A program made the position numbers and the translations under genes. DNA of 64,000 nucleotides from CAUZWH01 sp965247665 (GTDB lineage Bacteria > Pseudomonadota > Alphaproteobacteria > SHVV01). The stretch is from the NCBI GenBank assembly GCA_965247665.1, contig CBDFHH010000002.1, positions 248,001-312,000 of the forward strand, read 5' to 3'. Each line of letters starts with the position of its first letter. Position 1 is the first letter of the stretch. The notes under the pieces are model-generated. The model saw nothing but the letters and a program-made list of their open reading frames with translations. It was not told where the DNA came from and ran no database searches. Below are positions 56,014 through 64,000 of this stretch, in pieces.

Positions 56014-56358
56014 ATGAATACTCGAAACATCACGCCGCTACTGGCTTTTTTTCTCGTTCTATTTGTCGTTTCACCGTTTGCACAGGCACACTCCGTCACC
56101 AAATCGGGGAAAACCGCAGAATACGATTCTTGCTTCCTGGCGCAACAAAACGCCAAGGCCATGAAGAACAAAGACGCCGGCGATCACCAGAAATATTGTT
56201 TCGATGGACATCGATGGATCGGCCATACTTTGCGTAGCTGGAGTATATCCCAATGTTTACATCGTTGTGCCCAAGAAGATAACCAAGGTAACTGCGTCCA
56301 TTACTATTACCGGGCACTCTGGAGGGCCTCTTGGAGCGATGTTCCGCACGCATGCTGA
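56014..56358 (+). CDS. Small secreted cysteine-containing protein, unknown
   Basis: The 114-residue protein has a clear signal peptide (NTRNITPLLAFFLVLFVVSP, cleavage after AQA) and a short mature part with six cysteines, which could form disulfides. GAGGAG precedes the ATG. I know no family. The second half may have been altered by a frameshift, since another frame from 56204 also looks coding (AGVYPNVYIVVPKK). It may be a lineage-specific envelope protein. Confidence 0.5.
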   Translation: MNTRNITPLLAFFLVLFVVSPFAQAHSVTKSGKTAEYDSCFLAQQNAKAMKNKDAGDHQKYCFDGHRWIGHTLRSWSISQCLHRCAQEDNQGNCVHYYYRALWRASWSDVPHAC

Positions 56359-56417
56359 TCCACACCCGTTGAAGTGGTCCACCCCGATGTTGTGTATGAG
56401 CATGGAGGAGGACCATC

Positions 56418-56692
56418 ATGGTCAAGGAAGAGAAGCCCGAGGAGATCGTTGCGAAGCGGCGCTGAGTTGATGTTGTGGTTTCGCAGGGGAGTAGCGTTGC
56501 GGACGCGATCCGGCGGCCGGGGTCAGCGAGGTTACGTATTGCCGTTGGCGCAAGGAGTATGGCGGGATGAGCGGCGATCAGGCTAGGCGCCTCGAGGAGC
56601 TTGACCAGGAGAACGAGCGGCTGCGCCGTGCGGTCTCCGACCTTAGGTTGCACAATCAGATACTGGCGGAGGCGGCCCGGGAAATTAATTCT
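56418..56692 (+). mobile_element. IS3-family OrfA remnant
   Basis: The start reads MVKEEKPEEIVAKRR, then TGA (56463), then VDVVVSQGSSVADAIRR. In another frame it continues VSEVTYCRWRKEYGGMSGDQ and ARRLEELDQENERLRRAVSD to about 56692. This is a helix-turn-helix/leucine-zipper OrfA of the IS3 (IS407-like) group, broken by stop and frameshift. The OrfB that should follow is absent here; its 3' part lies at 61541-61869. Confidence 0.85.
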
Positions 56693-56897
56693 CCTTGGGG
56701 GGCCTACGGGTCAATGCTCCCCTCGGCACTCTTACTTCCGGAACGACTTCCGCGAGGCTCGCTCTTCTCTGCGAGGTCAGCTTGAGGCTGCCTCATGATG
56801 GGGTCAGGGGAGCGGGCGGATCCATCTGAGTCGCGCGTTCGGCGAGACGCCGACGCGCAAGTCTCGACCATCTCGCCGGCCCTGCGGCCCCATTCCG

Positions 56898-56940
56898 ATG
56901 TCCGAAATCGTTCGTATTTTGTCTAATTGGACTCGGACAT
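56898..56940. promoter_or_regulatory. Imperfect palindrome near the end of the M20 gene
   Basis: ATGTCCGA at 56898-56905 and TCGGACAT at 56933-56940 form an inverted repeat with a 27-base AT-rich centre. It lies after the M20 stop and beyond the IS remnant. It may be a relic operator, an IS end or part of a terminator; nothing decides between them. Confidence 0.35.
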
Positions 56941-56996
56941 AGGTGGCGCTTCCGATTAAGGGACAATCGCCCCAGCTCGTATATCGATCCCCCTCC

Positions 56997-58226
56997 TCAG
57001 TCGTACGCGAGTTGCTCCAAGCCGCGATACATCACCTCGATCCCGGGCATAATGTCGTCGAGCGCGGTGAATTCCTTCGGCGTGTGACTTTTGCCGCCCT
57101 TGCTCGGCACAAAGATCATGCCGGTCGGCACCGCCTTGGCGAACACCATGGCGTCGTGGCCGGCGCCGCTGTGCATGCGTTGGCGCGTCACGCCGGCCGC
57201 CGCCGCTGCCTCGTCGAACAGATCGACCAGGGTCGGGTCCATCGGTGTCGGATCGTCGTCGAAGAGAATAACCTCCTCGAAATCGAGATCGTCCTCGCCA
57301 GCCACGGTTTCGACCCGCGCACGGACCTCGTCGACGATCTGCTTGCGCACGTCCGCGCTGCGGTCGCGAACATCCAGTAGGAAGCTGAATTCCGCGGGCA
57401 CGCTGCTCGGTCCACCCGGCTTCACGTCGACGATCGGCACCGTCGCTACGCAACCATCTCCAGCGCGCTGGCAGATCGCCGGCACTTCGTTGATCATGCG
57501 CACCGCGCCGCGCAGGGCGTCGTGGCGCATCGTCATCGGCGTGGTGCCGCCGTGGTCGGCCTCGCCGAGAATCGTGTAGACCTTCTGGGTGACGCCGACG
57601 ATGTCGGTGACGATCCCGACCTGCAGGCCCTTGGCATCGAGCACCGGTCCCTGCTCGATGTGAAGTTCGACGAAACAGGCAATGTCGTCGCGCCGTGCTG
57701 ACTCGAGATCGGTCGGGTCGAGACCAACTTGTTTCATCGCCTGTGCAACAGACACGCCGTCGTCGTCCTTGTAGGAGTCCAGTTCTTCGGTCGTCAACGT
57801 GCCGACGATCGCTTGGCTGCCGATGAATGACAGGCGGAAGCGGCTTTGCTCCTCGCCGCACAGTGCGACCACGTCGATCGACCGTTTGGGCGTGCCCCGC
57901 TCGCGGCGAAGACCCGCTGCCACCGCAAGACCGCCCAGGATCCCGAGGGCGCCGTCGAGGTGGCCCCCGGATTTTACCGTGTCCAAGTGGCTGCCGGTCA
58001 GGATGGCACCGTCGTTGCCGCTGCCGACCAGACTGCCGGTGACGTTGCCGCCATTATCGTAGCTGACCGCAAGACCGTTTTCGCTCATCCAGCCGCTAAG
58101 TAACTCCTTGGCGCGCAAATCGTCGTCGGTGAACGGCGAGCGCCACAAGCCGCCGTCCTCGAACGTGCCGACCTTGCGCAGCTCGTCGATCCATGTCTCC
58201 AACTGTTCGCGTACTTGATCGTCCAT
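56997..58226 (-). CDS. M20-family N-carbamoyl amino acid hydrolase / hydantoinase-type amidase
   Basis: The 409-residue zinc hydrolase shows LTGSHLDTVKSGGHLDG, VVALCGEEQSRF, LHIEQGPVLD and the late MHSGAGHDAMVFA. These match the L-carbamoylase/ureidoglycolate and allantoate amidohydrolase group, which open N-carbamoyl amino acids or ureido acids. GGGAGG precedes ATG at 58226. It is downstream of a LivK-like binding-protein gene on the same strand. Its 3' end is duplicated at 55473-55613. Confidence 0.92.
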   Translation of the reverse strand: MDDQVREQLETWIDELRKVGTFEDGGLWRSPFTDDDLRAKELLSGWMSENGLAVSYDNGGNVTGSLVGSGNDGAILTGSHLDTVKSGGHLDGALGILGGLAVAAGLRRERGTPKRSIDVVALCGEEQSRFRLSFIGSQAIVGTLTTEELDSYKDDDGVSVAQAMKQVGLDPTDLESARRDDIACFVELHIEQGPVLDAKGLQVGIVTDIVGVTQKVYTILGEADHGGTTPMTMRHDALRGAVRMINEVPAICQRAGDGCVATVPIVDVKPGGPSSVPAEFSFLLDVRDRSADVRKQIVDEVRARVETVAGEDDLDFEEVILFDDDPTPMDPTLVDLFDEAAAAAGVTRQRMHSGAGHDAMVFAKAVPTGMIFVPSKGGKSHTPKEFTALDDIMPGIEVMYRGLEQLAYD

Positions 58227-58540
58227 TGCGGTCCCTCCCGGAGCGCCAATGCCCCAGCTCTTCGATTCCTCTGGTTTGAGCTCGACCGTCTGTCCCAGCC
58301 CCTGCTTCCTCGCCTCGTCGAGGACGTATTGCGCCGTCACCGGTTCCTGGGCGGCGTTCCCTACCGGCTCCTATCACGCAATCTCGTTCGGTGGTTTGCG
58401 CCCACCGGCGGTGCCGAGAACGATCCGACCGACATCGACGAAATCGTCGAGCTTGCGCTATTGAGCGCCGTGCGCGGCGATGGCCGCGGTCATCGTTGCA
58501 ATGCCGCGGCCATGCCGGTCAACCGGATCGACGCCGTCGT
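58227..58540. other. Gap with a coding-like fragment before the M20 gene
   Basis: Minus-strand sequence in frame with the M20 gene reads TAQYVLDEARKQGLGQTVEL and KPEESKSWGIGAPGGTA right up to its start. It looks like the tail of another protein, but earlier stops and frame breaks leave only about 40 residues and I cannot assign it. Confidence 0.4.
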
Positions 58541-59719
58541 CTATTGCCAGGCCGGCTTAGGCATGAACTTGCCGGTCGCAATTTCGGGCGGCCAGATGAT
58601 CTGTGGCTCGCCGTCCTGGAACTGGAAGACCCCCGGCGGCGTCAGGACGTTCGTCTGCTGCTCGAACCGCACGGGCCCGTTGATGGTCTCGAACGTTGCC
58701 GATGCAAGGTGCTCTCGCATCTTCTCGCGGTCGAGCCCGACGGCTTCGACCGCTTGCTGCAAGATTTCCGCGGCCATGTAGGCGATCACCGAGTCCAGCA
58801 GATCCGGCGGCTCGTTATACCTCGCCCGGTACGCGTCATAGAAAGGTTTGGCTCGCGGCCAATTCTTGTTGTGCTGGCTCCAGTGTGCGAGCGAGACGAT
58901 ACCGTTGAGGTTGGCCCCGAGCGTGTCCATGAAGGACGGAATCCCCGGGCCAAGGTAGACGTACTGGATCGGTGCGGTCAGGTTCATCTCGCGCGCCCGC
59001 TGAATGAACTTAAGTCCGTCTCCTGGGAACGACAACGCCACCACCGCATCCGCCCCTTCCGCCTGAGCGCGCGCAATGCTGGCTGTAAAGTCCTTGATTT
59101 CGAACCCATACTCCTGGTTGACGACGATCTCGATTCCGGCCTTCTCGATCTCGGGCAGTGCGAACTTCTTGACCTCGAGCGTATTCGGGAACTGCAAGGT
59201 AAAGAGAGCCAGCTTCGTCGCCCCTGCCAATTTCAGAAAGGAGGCGAGCCCGGGGCCGTTTTCGTCAGGCAACTTCTCGGCAAAGAACATGTACTTGGCG
59301 TTGGCTTCGCGCACGGTGACCGACGATGCCGTGCTGGCAATGAGGGGAAACCGGTGCCTCTCCAGCACGGGGACGATCGACATGTGCCACGGCGTTCCGT
59401 AAGGTCCTAACAGCAGATCGACCTTGTCGTCGCTGATCAGCTTTTCGTAGATGGTCGGGGTAATCGGCACTTCGGAACGGTCGTCGTAACTAACGAATTC
59501 TATCTTGCGCTTTTCGCTTCCGCCGATCGACAACCCGCCGGCCGCGTTGATTTGGTCTTTCCACAGTTCCTGGGCCTGTAACTGAACCGAAGCGAATGGC
59601 GACAGAAACCCCGTTTGCGGATAGGAGTAGCCGACTTTGACGTTGTCGGCCGCGTTGATTGGTGTCACCGCCATCATCAAAGCCACGCCGATAAGCGCAG
59701 CTAGGGCGCGTTTGATCAT
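58541..59719 (-). CDS. Branched-chain amino acid-type ABC substrate-binding protein (LivK-like)
   Basis: The 392-residue periplasmic protein starts with a signal peptide (IKRALAALIGVALMMAVTPI) and has the type I fold phrases VKVGYSYPQTGFLSPFASVQ and LIASTASSVTV. Such proteins bind amino acids, amides or aromatic acids. No permease or ATPase genes are in the window, so it must use a partner encoded elsewhere or be an orphan. GGGAGGAAGAC precedes the ATG. It is divergent from an amidase gene and upstream of the M20 hydrolase. Confidence 0.92.
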   Translation of the reverse strand: MIKRALAALIGVALMMAVTPINAADNVKVGYSYPQTGFLSPFASVQLQAQELWKDQINAAGGLSIGGSEKRKIEFVSYDDRSEVPITPTIYEKLISDDKVDLLLGPYGTPWHMSIVPVLERHRFPLIASTASSVTVREANAKYMFFAEKLPDENGPGLASFLKLAGATKLALFTLQFPNTLEVKKFALPEIEKAGIEIVVNQEYGFEIKDFTASIARAQAEGADAVVALSFPGDGLKFIQRAREMNLTAPIQYVYLGPGIPSFMDTLGANLNGIVSLAHWSQHNKNWPRAKPFYDAYRARYNEPPDLLDSVIAYMAAEILQQAVEAVGLDREKMREHLASATFETINGPVRFEQQTNVLTPPGVFQFQDGEPQIIWPPEIATGKFMPKPAWQ

Positions 59720-59849
59720 GTCTTCCTCCCTCGGATTTTTTGGATTGTCCGACTCTAGATGGTCTGTACCGGCCGCACAACGTCGCCTCTCGAATGGGCC
59801 CGGCTTCTCGGCCTCCGGATGCGCCGAGTGATGGAAGCAACCGACGGCA

Positions 59850-61289
59850 ATGAGCGACGAGCTGCGTGATCTCTACTCTTCGCTGGACGGTTTGGCGCTT
59901 GCCGACCGCGTCCATCGCCGCGAGGTATCTGCGGTCGAGGTGCTGGACACGGCCGTTGCCGCCATCAACTCGGTCAATCCGGAGCTCAACGCCGTCATAG
60001 ACCGGACCTACGACTACGCACGCGGCCAGATTGCGGCGGGAATCCCGGCCGGGCCATTTGAAGGCGTACCGTTCCTGCTCAAAGAGCTGGCAACCCTTGC
60101 AGCGGGTCTTAGACAAACCAACGCTTGCCCCTACTTCCGGGACTATGTCGCGACGACCGACATGGAGACGGTGGTTCGCCAGAAGCGCGCCGGCTTCGTG
60201 ATTGTGGGCAAGACCAACGCGCCCGAGTACGGCTGGAGCTTGACAACCGAACCGGCGATGTTCGGCCCGACCCGAAATCCCTGGCGCAGCGACGTTACGC
60301 CGGGCGGTTCGAGTGGCGGCGCCGGCGCCGCGGTCGCCGCCCGCCTCGTACCCATCGCCGAAGCGAGCGACGCCGCCGGCTCGATCCGAGTTCCGGCGTC
60401 GAACAACGGCCTTGTCGGCCTCAAGCCCTCTCGCGGTCGGATGACGATGGCACCCGCATACGCCGATGTCTTTTTCGGTTGCGCTCACTTCCTCTGCGTG
60501 TCGCGAACGGTACGCGATACCGCGGCCTATCTCGACGCCATCGGCGGCGCGCTGCCGGGCGACCCTTACATGGCGCCGCCACCCGCGAGCGCGTTCCTGC
60601 AGGAGGTCGCGACCCAACCCGACCGGCTTCACATCGGCTTCACCAGCACTGCACCGGACGGCCAACAGCTGCATCCCGACGCCGTCGCCGCGGTGAAGGG
60701 CGCGGCATCGCTCCTGCAAGAGCTCGGCCACAACGTCGAGGATCACGACCTCATCTTCGACTTCGCAGCGATGTGGTCGGTGTACATGAACATCATCGCC
60801 GTGCAGACGGCGTTCGCATTCGAAGCCTCCGCCGCCTATGTCGGCCATCCGGTGGCGCCCGACGAAGTCTCGACGATCACCTGGGAGACGATCGAGCGTG
60901 GGCGTGCCGTCAGCGGCACCACTCACACCCGGGACGTCGAAAGTCTACGCCTGTTCGGTCGCGAGATCGCCGCGAGCCTCGTGCCGTACGACGTGTTCGT
61001 GACCGCGACGATGCCCCAGCCTCCGCGTCCCCTCGGTTATTGGGACATGTCGAAACCAGGCCTCGACGCTTACAATGCCGCGATGGCGGCCGATGGCGTT
61101 TACATGTCGCCCTTCAACATCTCAGGCCAGCCGGCAATGTCGCTGCCGCTACATTGGACGCAGGATGGACTGCCGTTCGGCGTACAAATCGTCGGCCGCC
61201 GGGGCGACGAAGCGACGCTGTTTCGCCTCGCCGCCCAGCTCGAGAGCGCGCGTCCATGGATCGACCACAAACCGCCAGTGTGTGCCTAA
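59850..61289 (+). CDS. Amidase signature family hydrolase
   Basis: The 479-residue protein has the triad Lys78 in PFLLKEL, Ser154 in TPGGSSGG and nucleophile Ser178 in DAAGSIR. It has the usual amidase C-terminus (FGVQIVGRRGDEATLFRLAA). It shares a 130-bp divergent region with the binding-protein gene, so uptake and cleavage of one substrate is plausible. An IS3 OrfB remnant follows about 250 bases downstream. Confidence 0.93.
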   Translation: MSDELRDLYSSLDGLALADRVHRREVSAVEVLDTAVAAINSVNPELNAVIDRTYDYARGQIAAGIPAGPFEGVPFLLKELATLAAGLRQTNACPYFRDYVATTDMETVVRQKRAGFVIVGKTNAPEYGWSLTTEPAMFGPTRNPWRSDVTPGGSSGGAGAAVAARLVPIAEASDAAGSIRVPASNNGLVGLKPSRGRMTMAPAYADVFFGCAHFLCVSRTVRDTAAYLDAIGGALPGDPYMAPPPASAFLQEVATQPDRLHIGFTSTAPDGQQLHPDAVAAVKGAASLLQELGHNVEDHDLIFDFAAMWSVYMNIIAVQTAFAFEASAAYVGHPVAPDEVSTITWETIERGRAVSGTTHTRDVESLRLFGREIAASLVPYDVFVTATMPQPPRPLGYWDMSKPGLDAYNAAMAADGVYMSPFNISGQPAMSLPLHWTQDGLPFGVQIVGRRGDEATLFRLAAQLESARPWIDHKPPVCA

Positions 61290-61540
61290 GGGACCGGTAT
61301 TCGGCACAGGGACGTACCGCCGAGCGCGACCCTGATCGGCGCGGCAGCGGCACCGAACCATTCGGCAGCGATGGCCGCCAATTCGTCGAGCTCGCCACGG
61401 CCGATACCAATGGCGACACAAAAACGATCGTGTCACGCACGTCACGCCGCATCGGACCGCGCTCGATGCCATGGTCGATTTCGTTCCTCATCGACGCGCT
61501 GCTCGAAGCGACCTGGCCGACCAACCCGAAGACCAGTGGC

Positions 61541-61869
61541 GGTAGCGGTGTCGCGGCCTACATCCGCTCCGACAAACACCCGGAGTTCGTGGCCGGGGCG
61601 TTGCGGTAATGGATCGCCGCGGTCGGAGCCAGGACCGCCTCGTCGCGCCCGGGTCGCCCCGGGAGACATGAATGCATCGCATTCATGGGTACATCGAGAG
61701 CTTCAATGCGCGGCTGCGCGACGAGCTCCCGAATAATGGGGAGATCTTCTACATTTTCATGGCAGCTCGATTCCTCATCGAAGCCCGGCGGCGCCACGAC
61801 GACGCCATCCGTCCGCACGGCAGCCTGGGATACCGGCCGCCGGCGCCGGAAAAACGATCATTACGCCAA
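61541..61869 (+). mobile_element. IS3-family OrfB (transposase) 3' remnant
   Basis: Frame one reads GSGVAAYIRSDKHPEFVAGA, LR, TAA (61607), then WIAAVGARTASSRPGRPG. Frame two continues GYIESFNARLRDELPNNGEI, FYIFMAARFLIEARRRHDDA and IRPHGSLGYRPPAPEK. This is the last third of the DDE integrase domain, with the catalytic Glu in YIESFN. It is broken by a stop and a frameshift. OrfA of the same type and strand lies at 56418. Confidence 0.85.
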
Positions 61870-62259
61870 GCTGGCCGCCTGGCTCCGCTCCGCTTAGCCG
61901 CTCGCACGGCTTGGCGGAGAAAGCGCCGATGCACTAACATTCGAACGGGACCACCTCGTGGGAGCAGGTCAAAGAAACACCAAAGCCCGCTAACGGCACG
62001 TGATCCGGGCACAGAAGATAATGCGCTCGCGAGGGACGGAGCACTGCAGGCAACATCGAGGCCGCCGATGATATCGGATATCCGCCATAGCCGCGCCGCA
62101 CCCGTCGCCGCTCCCATGGGCGCCGTGGTGGCGGTTGCGGACCGTGTATCGGTGGTAGGGCCGAGACCGGCCCGAGCCTCGCACGGGCCGTCGCTAGTGG
62201 GAGGGCGGCGCTACGAACCCAATCCGCCGCGTGCGAACATGAAAGGAGGTTTGTGAACG
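61870..62259. other. Intergenic before the ankyrin gene
   Basis: No gene is seen in 390 bp after the IS remnant. The last bases carry AAAGGAGG at 62243-62250, the ribosome site of the ankyrin gene. A clear IS terminal repeat was not found. Confidence 0.45.
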
Positions 62260-64000
62260 ATGATGTGTACCGGATCACAAGACGCTGGCCGCAGGCCGGA
62301 TCACGCGAGTCTCGGGCTCACTAGTCGCACAGCGGGGTTCGCGCGCCACTTCAGCTCTGCTCTGCGGGTACTGGCGCTGTCGCTCGGCATCGCATGGGCC
62401 GGTGCTTCCGGGTCGGGGGCTCTCGCGAGCGGCTGCGGCGATTGGGAGAACGACGAAGCGGTGGAATTCTGGCGCACCGCGTCCGTGGAGACGGTCACCG
62501 CATGCCTGACCGACGTTGACTTCTCCAAACCCGGACGCGGAGACGCGAGCAAGCCGCTCATCATGGCCGCCCGATACAGCAACGATCCCGCCGTGGTGAG
62601 GGCGCTGATCCGGGCCGGTGCCAGGATGGGACCCGATGACTCGGAGGGCGGAAACTACACCATCGCATTGCATGAGGCCGCCAAGCACAACAAGAATCCC
62701 GCCATTGTCGACGTACTTCTGGAACACGGAGTGAGGTTCTTGGACAGTTATGATGAAGTATATGGCACACCGTTGTCTTATGCCGCCAGGAACAAAAGCA
62801 TTGATGTGGCAACCACACTCCTCACCGCCGGAGCAGATGTAGACAAAGGAAGCGAGGGGCGGTGGTTCACTCCCCTGCACGTCGCGGCCGGACGGGATGA
62901 CAATGCCGACATGATCGCGTTGCTCGCGGGCGCGGGCGCGGACGTGAACGGCGGCGACTGCAACGGCGATACGCCTCTGCACCATGCCTTGAAATACACC
63001 GAGACGACCACGGCCAACCTGCAGGCGCTTCTCGACGCAGGAGCGGATGTCAACGCCAGAAACAAGCGCGGCCGGCGGGATCCCTGTAGCAGATCGGATG
63101 GGCCGCCTCTGGGAGCAACGCCGCTTCACTTCGCGGCGCAGCACAACGGAAACGCTGCAGTGATCGAAGCTTTGATCGCGGGCGGTGCGGACACGACGGT
63201 CATCGGAGGCGATCGGCCGTTAACGCCGCTGCACTATGCCGCGGCGTACAACCGGAGCCCGGCGGTGATCGAGGCTTTGATCGCGACCGGTGCGGACCCC
63301 AACATCATCGGTGGCGATTTGATCGTGGGCCGTGCGGACCCCAACATCATCGGTGGCGATCGGCCGTTAACGCCGTTGCACTATGCCGCGGCGTACAATC
63401 CGAGCCCGGCGGTGACAAGGGCTCTCGCGGACGCGGGAGCGGACGTCAATGCACGCGTCTCGCTGACCGGTTTGAGTGACGGTGAGACTATCCGCCTCCA
63501 TCAATTTCGTAAGACCCGTATCGTCAACGACATGACGCCGCTGCATCTGGCGGCGATGATGACTTCCGAAGCCGGCGTGGTCAGCGCCCTCGTGGCGTCG
63601 GGCGCCGATGTCGAGGCGAGGGATGCGAAGGACTTTACGCCGCTTTACTACGCGGTGACGGCAAACGACAAGCCGGACGTTGCAGCGGCGCTGGTGCGCG
63701 AAGGGGCCGACGTGAACCCGAGGAGCACGGACTATTCCGCGGCGACGCTGCTTCACAGATTGGCGCAGTACGGGAAGGATCCCTCGATCATCGCGAAGTT
63801 CGTCGCCGCGGGTGCGGATGTCAACGCGAAGGACGGCGCCGAAGCCAGGCCGCTCCACTATGCCGCGACGTTCAATAAGAACCCGGATATCGTCGTGGCG
63901 CTTGTCGCCGCCGGGGCCGACATCAACGCCCGCATGCCTAGCAGGTACATCTTCGGGAGGGGGGCTGACGTCGGCGAGACCCCGCTTCATCGAGCGGTCC
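62260..64000 (+). CDS. Secreted or lipoprotein-like ankyrin-repeat protein, cut by the window end
   Basis: The frame is open from ATG 62260 to the end (580 codons and still running). Residues about 33-65 form a signal-like hydrophobic stretch (ALRVLALSLGIAWAG). About a dozen ankyrin repeats follow, with typical phrases TPLHYAAAYNRSPAVIEALI and AGADVNA. Bacterial ankyrin proteins bind partner proteins; they are common in host-associated bacteria but not limited to them. Two repeats are almost identical at DNA level, and a 28-bp piece is duplicated at 63291 and 63333. ATG at 62263 is an alternative start. Confidence 0.9.
   Translation, partial: MMCTGSQDAGRRPDHASLGLTSRTAGFARHFSSALRVLALSLGIAWAGASGSGALASGCGDWENDEAVEFWRTASVETVTACLTDVDFSKPGRGDASKPLIMAARYSNDPAVVRALIRAGARMGPDDSEGGNYTIALHEAAKHNKNPAIVDVLLEHGVRFLDSYDEVYGTPLSYAARNKSIDVATTLLTAGADVDKGSEGRWFTPLHVAAGRDDNADMIALLAGAGADVNGGDCNGDTPLHHALKYTETTTANLQALLDAGADVNARNKRGRRDPCSRSDGPPLGATPLHFAAQHNGNAAVIEALIAGGADTTVIGGDRPLTPLHYAAAYNRSPAVIEALIATGADPNIIGGDLIVGRADPNIIGGDRPLTPLHYAAAYNPSPAVTRALADAGADVNARVSLTGLSDGETIRLHQFRKTRIVNDMTPLHLAAMMTSEAGVVSALVASGADVEARDAKDFTPLYYAVTANDKPDVAAALVREGADVNPRSTDYSAATLLHRLAQYGKDPSIIAKFVAAGADVNAKDGAEARPLHYAATFNKNPDIVVALVAAGADINARMPSRYIFGRGADVGETPLHRAV
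63291..63360 (+). repeat. 28-bp exact direct repeat at 42-bp spacing inside the ankyrin gene
   Basis: The stretch starting TGCGGACCCCAACATC is present at 63291-63318 and 63333-63360. It preserves frame (14 residues) and creates a short extra half-repeat (ADPNIIGGD twice). It lies between two near-identical ankyrin units (TPLHYAAAYN), a sign of recent expansion. Confidence 0.9.

Noticed and set aside
48881..59750. A shared ATTGTCC motif before the amidohydrolase (48881) and the LivK-like gene (59744)
   Set aside because: Only seven bases are shared and the surroundings differ, so chance is a sufficient explanation.
61314..61540. Coding-like minus-strand text GELDELAAIAAEWFGAAAAP after the last amidase
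   Set aside because: It has no start, overlaps stop-rich frames, and could not be tied to any family.

Overview
The window is a GC-rich stretch of bacterial chromosome. The gene set suggests an alphaproteobacterium, probably Rhodospirillales-like: a short-form phosphatidylserine decarboxylase, an Atm1-type exporter, a cytochrome c556-like protein beside a diheme cytochrome c, the eukaryote-like NADP isocitrate dehydrogenase, a DUF2161 protein and CoxL-type hydroxylases. This placement is an inference from family composition; there is no rRNA or other taxonomic marker here. I found no tRNA, rRNA, CRISPR array or replication origin.

Layout. 0-10.7 kb is core-like: psd, an Atm1 exporter, a repeat-rich LysM envelope protein with an internal frameshift, two c-type cytochromes, a LOG-family hydrolase, icd and a DUF2161 protein. 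10.9-24.9 kb is catabolic and transport: an amidase, an HpaB-like monooxygenase divergent from a Rieske oxygenase, an acyl-CoA synthetase, an ABC-2 exporter pair, an ASCH-like protein beside a decayed adenylate cyclase, a second amidase, an alpha/beta hydrolase with an in-frame stop, and a YjbR-like protein. 25.0-27.6 kb is a two-gene unit behind an AT-rich leader: an XRE-ImmA/IrrE-like protein whose HEXXH Glu is replaced by Gly, followed 17 bases later by inositol-3-phosphate synthase. A broken phage tail-collar gene follows.

28.6-37.4 kb holds two divergent operons. One encodes two cupins, a nitrilase-family hydrolase and an FMN alpha-hydroxyacid oxidase. The other encodes a molybdenum hydroxylase in the order medium, large, small, large, with 4-base overlaps at every junction. 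37.7-41.6 kb has a DMT transporter and a membrane-anchored AraC regulator divergent from a secreted hydrolase, with 21-bp-spaced direct repeats between them. 41.9-47.1 kb is a polyamine-type ABC operon (binding protein, ATPase, two permeases) ending in a class IV aminotransferase, with a perfect hairpin after the binding-protein gene.

47.5-64 kb is visibly degraded and accessory. It holds a cold-shock gene plus a small basic protein, two amidohydrolases, a class II aldolase, two amidases, a carbamoylase-type M20 hydrolase with a LivK-like binding protein, and an ankyrin-repeat protein cut by the window end. Between these lie remnants of a maleate isomerase-like gene, Sel1 proteins, an FGE/SUMF1 protein, a TauD dioxygenase, a fused partial copy of two neighbouring genes, and IS3 OrfA and OrfB pieces either side of a 5-kb catabolic block.

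Taken together, the region is rich in amide, carbamoyl, hydroxyacid and N-heterocycle hydrolysis or oxidation with dedicated uptake systems, on a chromosome that has been gaining and losing genes through IS activity and illegitimate recombination. All functions are assigned by reading motifs; no similarity search was run.
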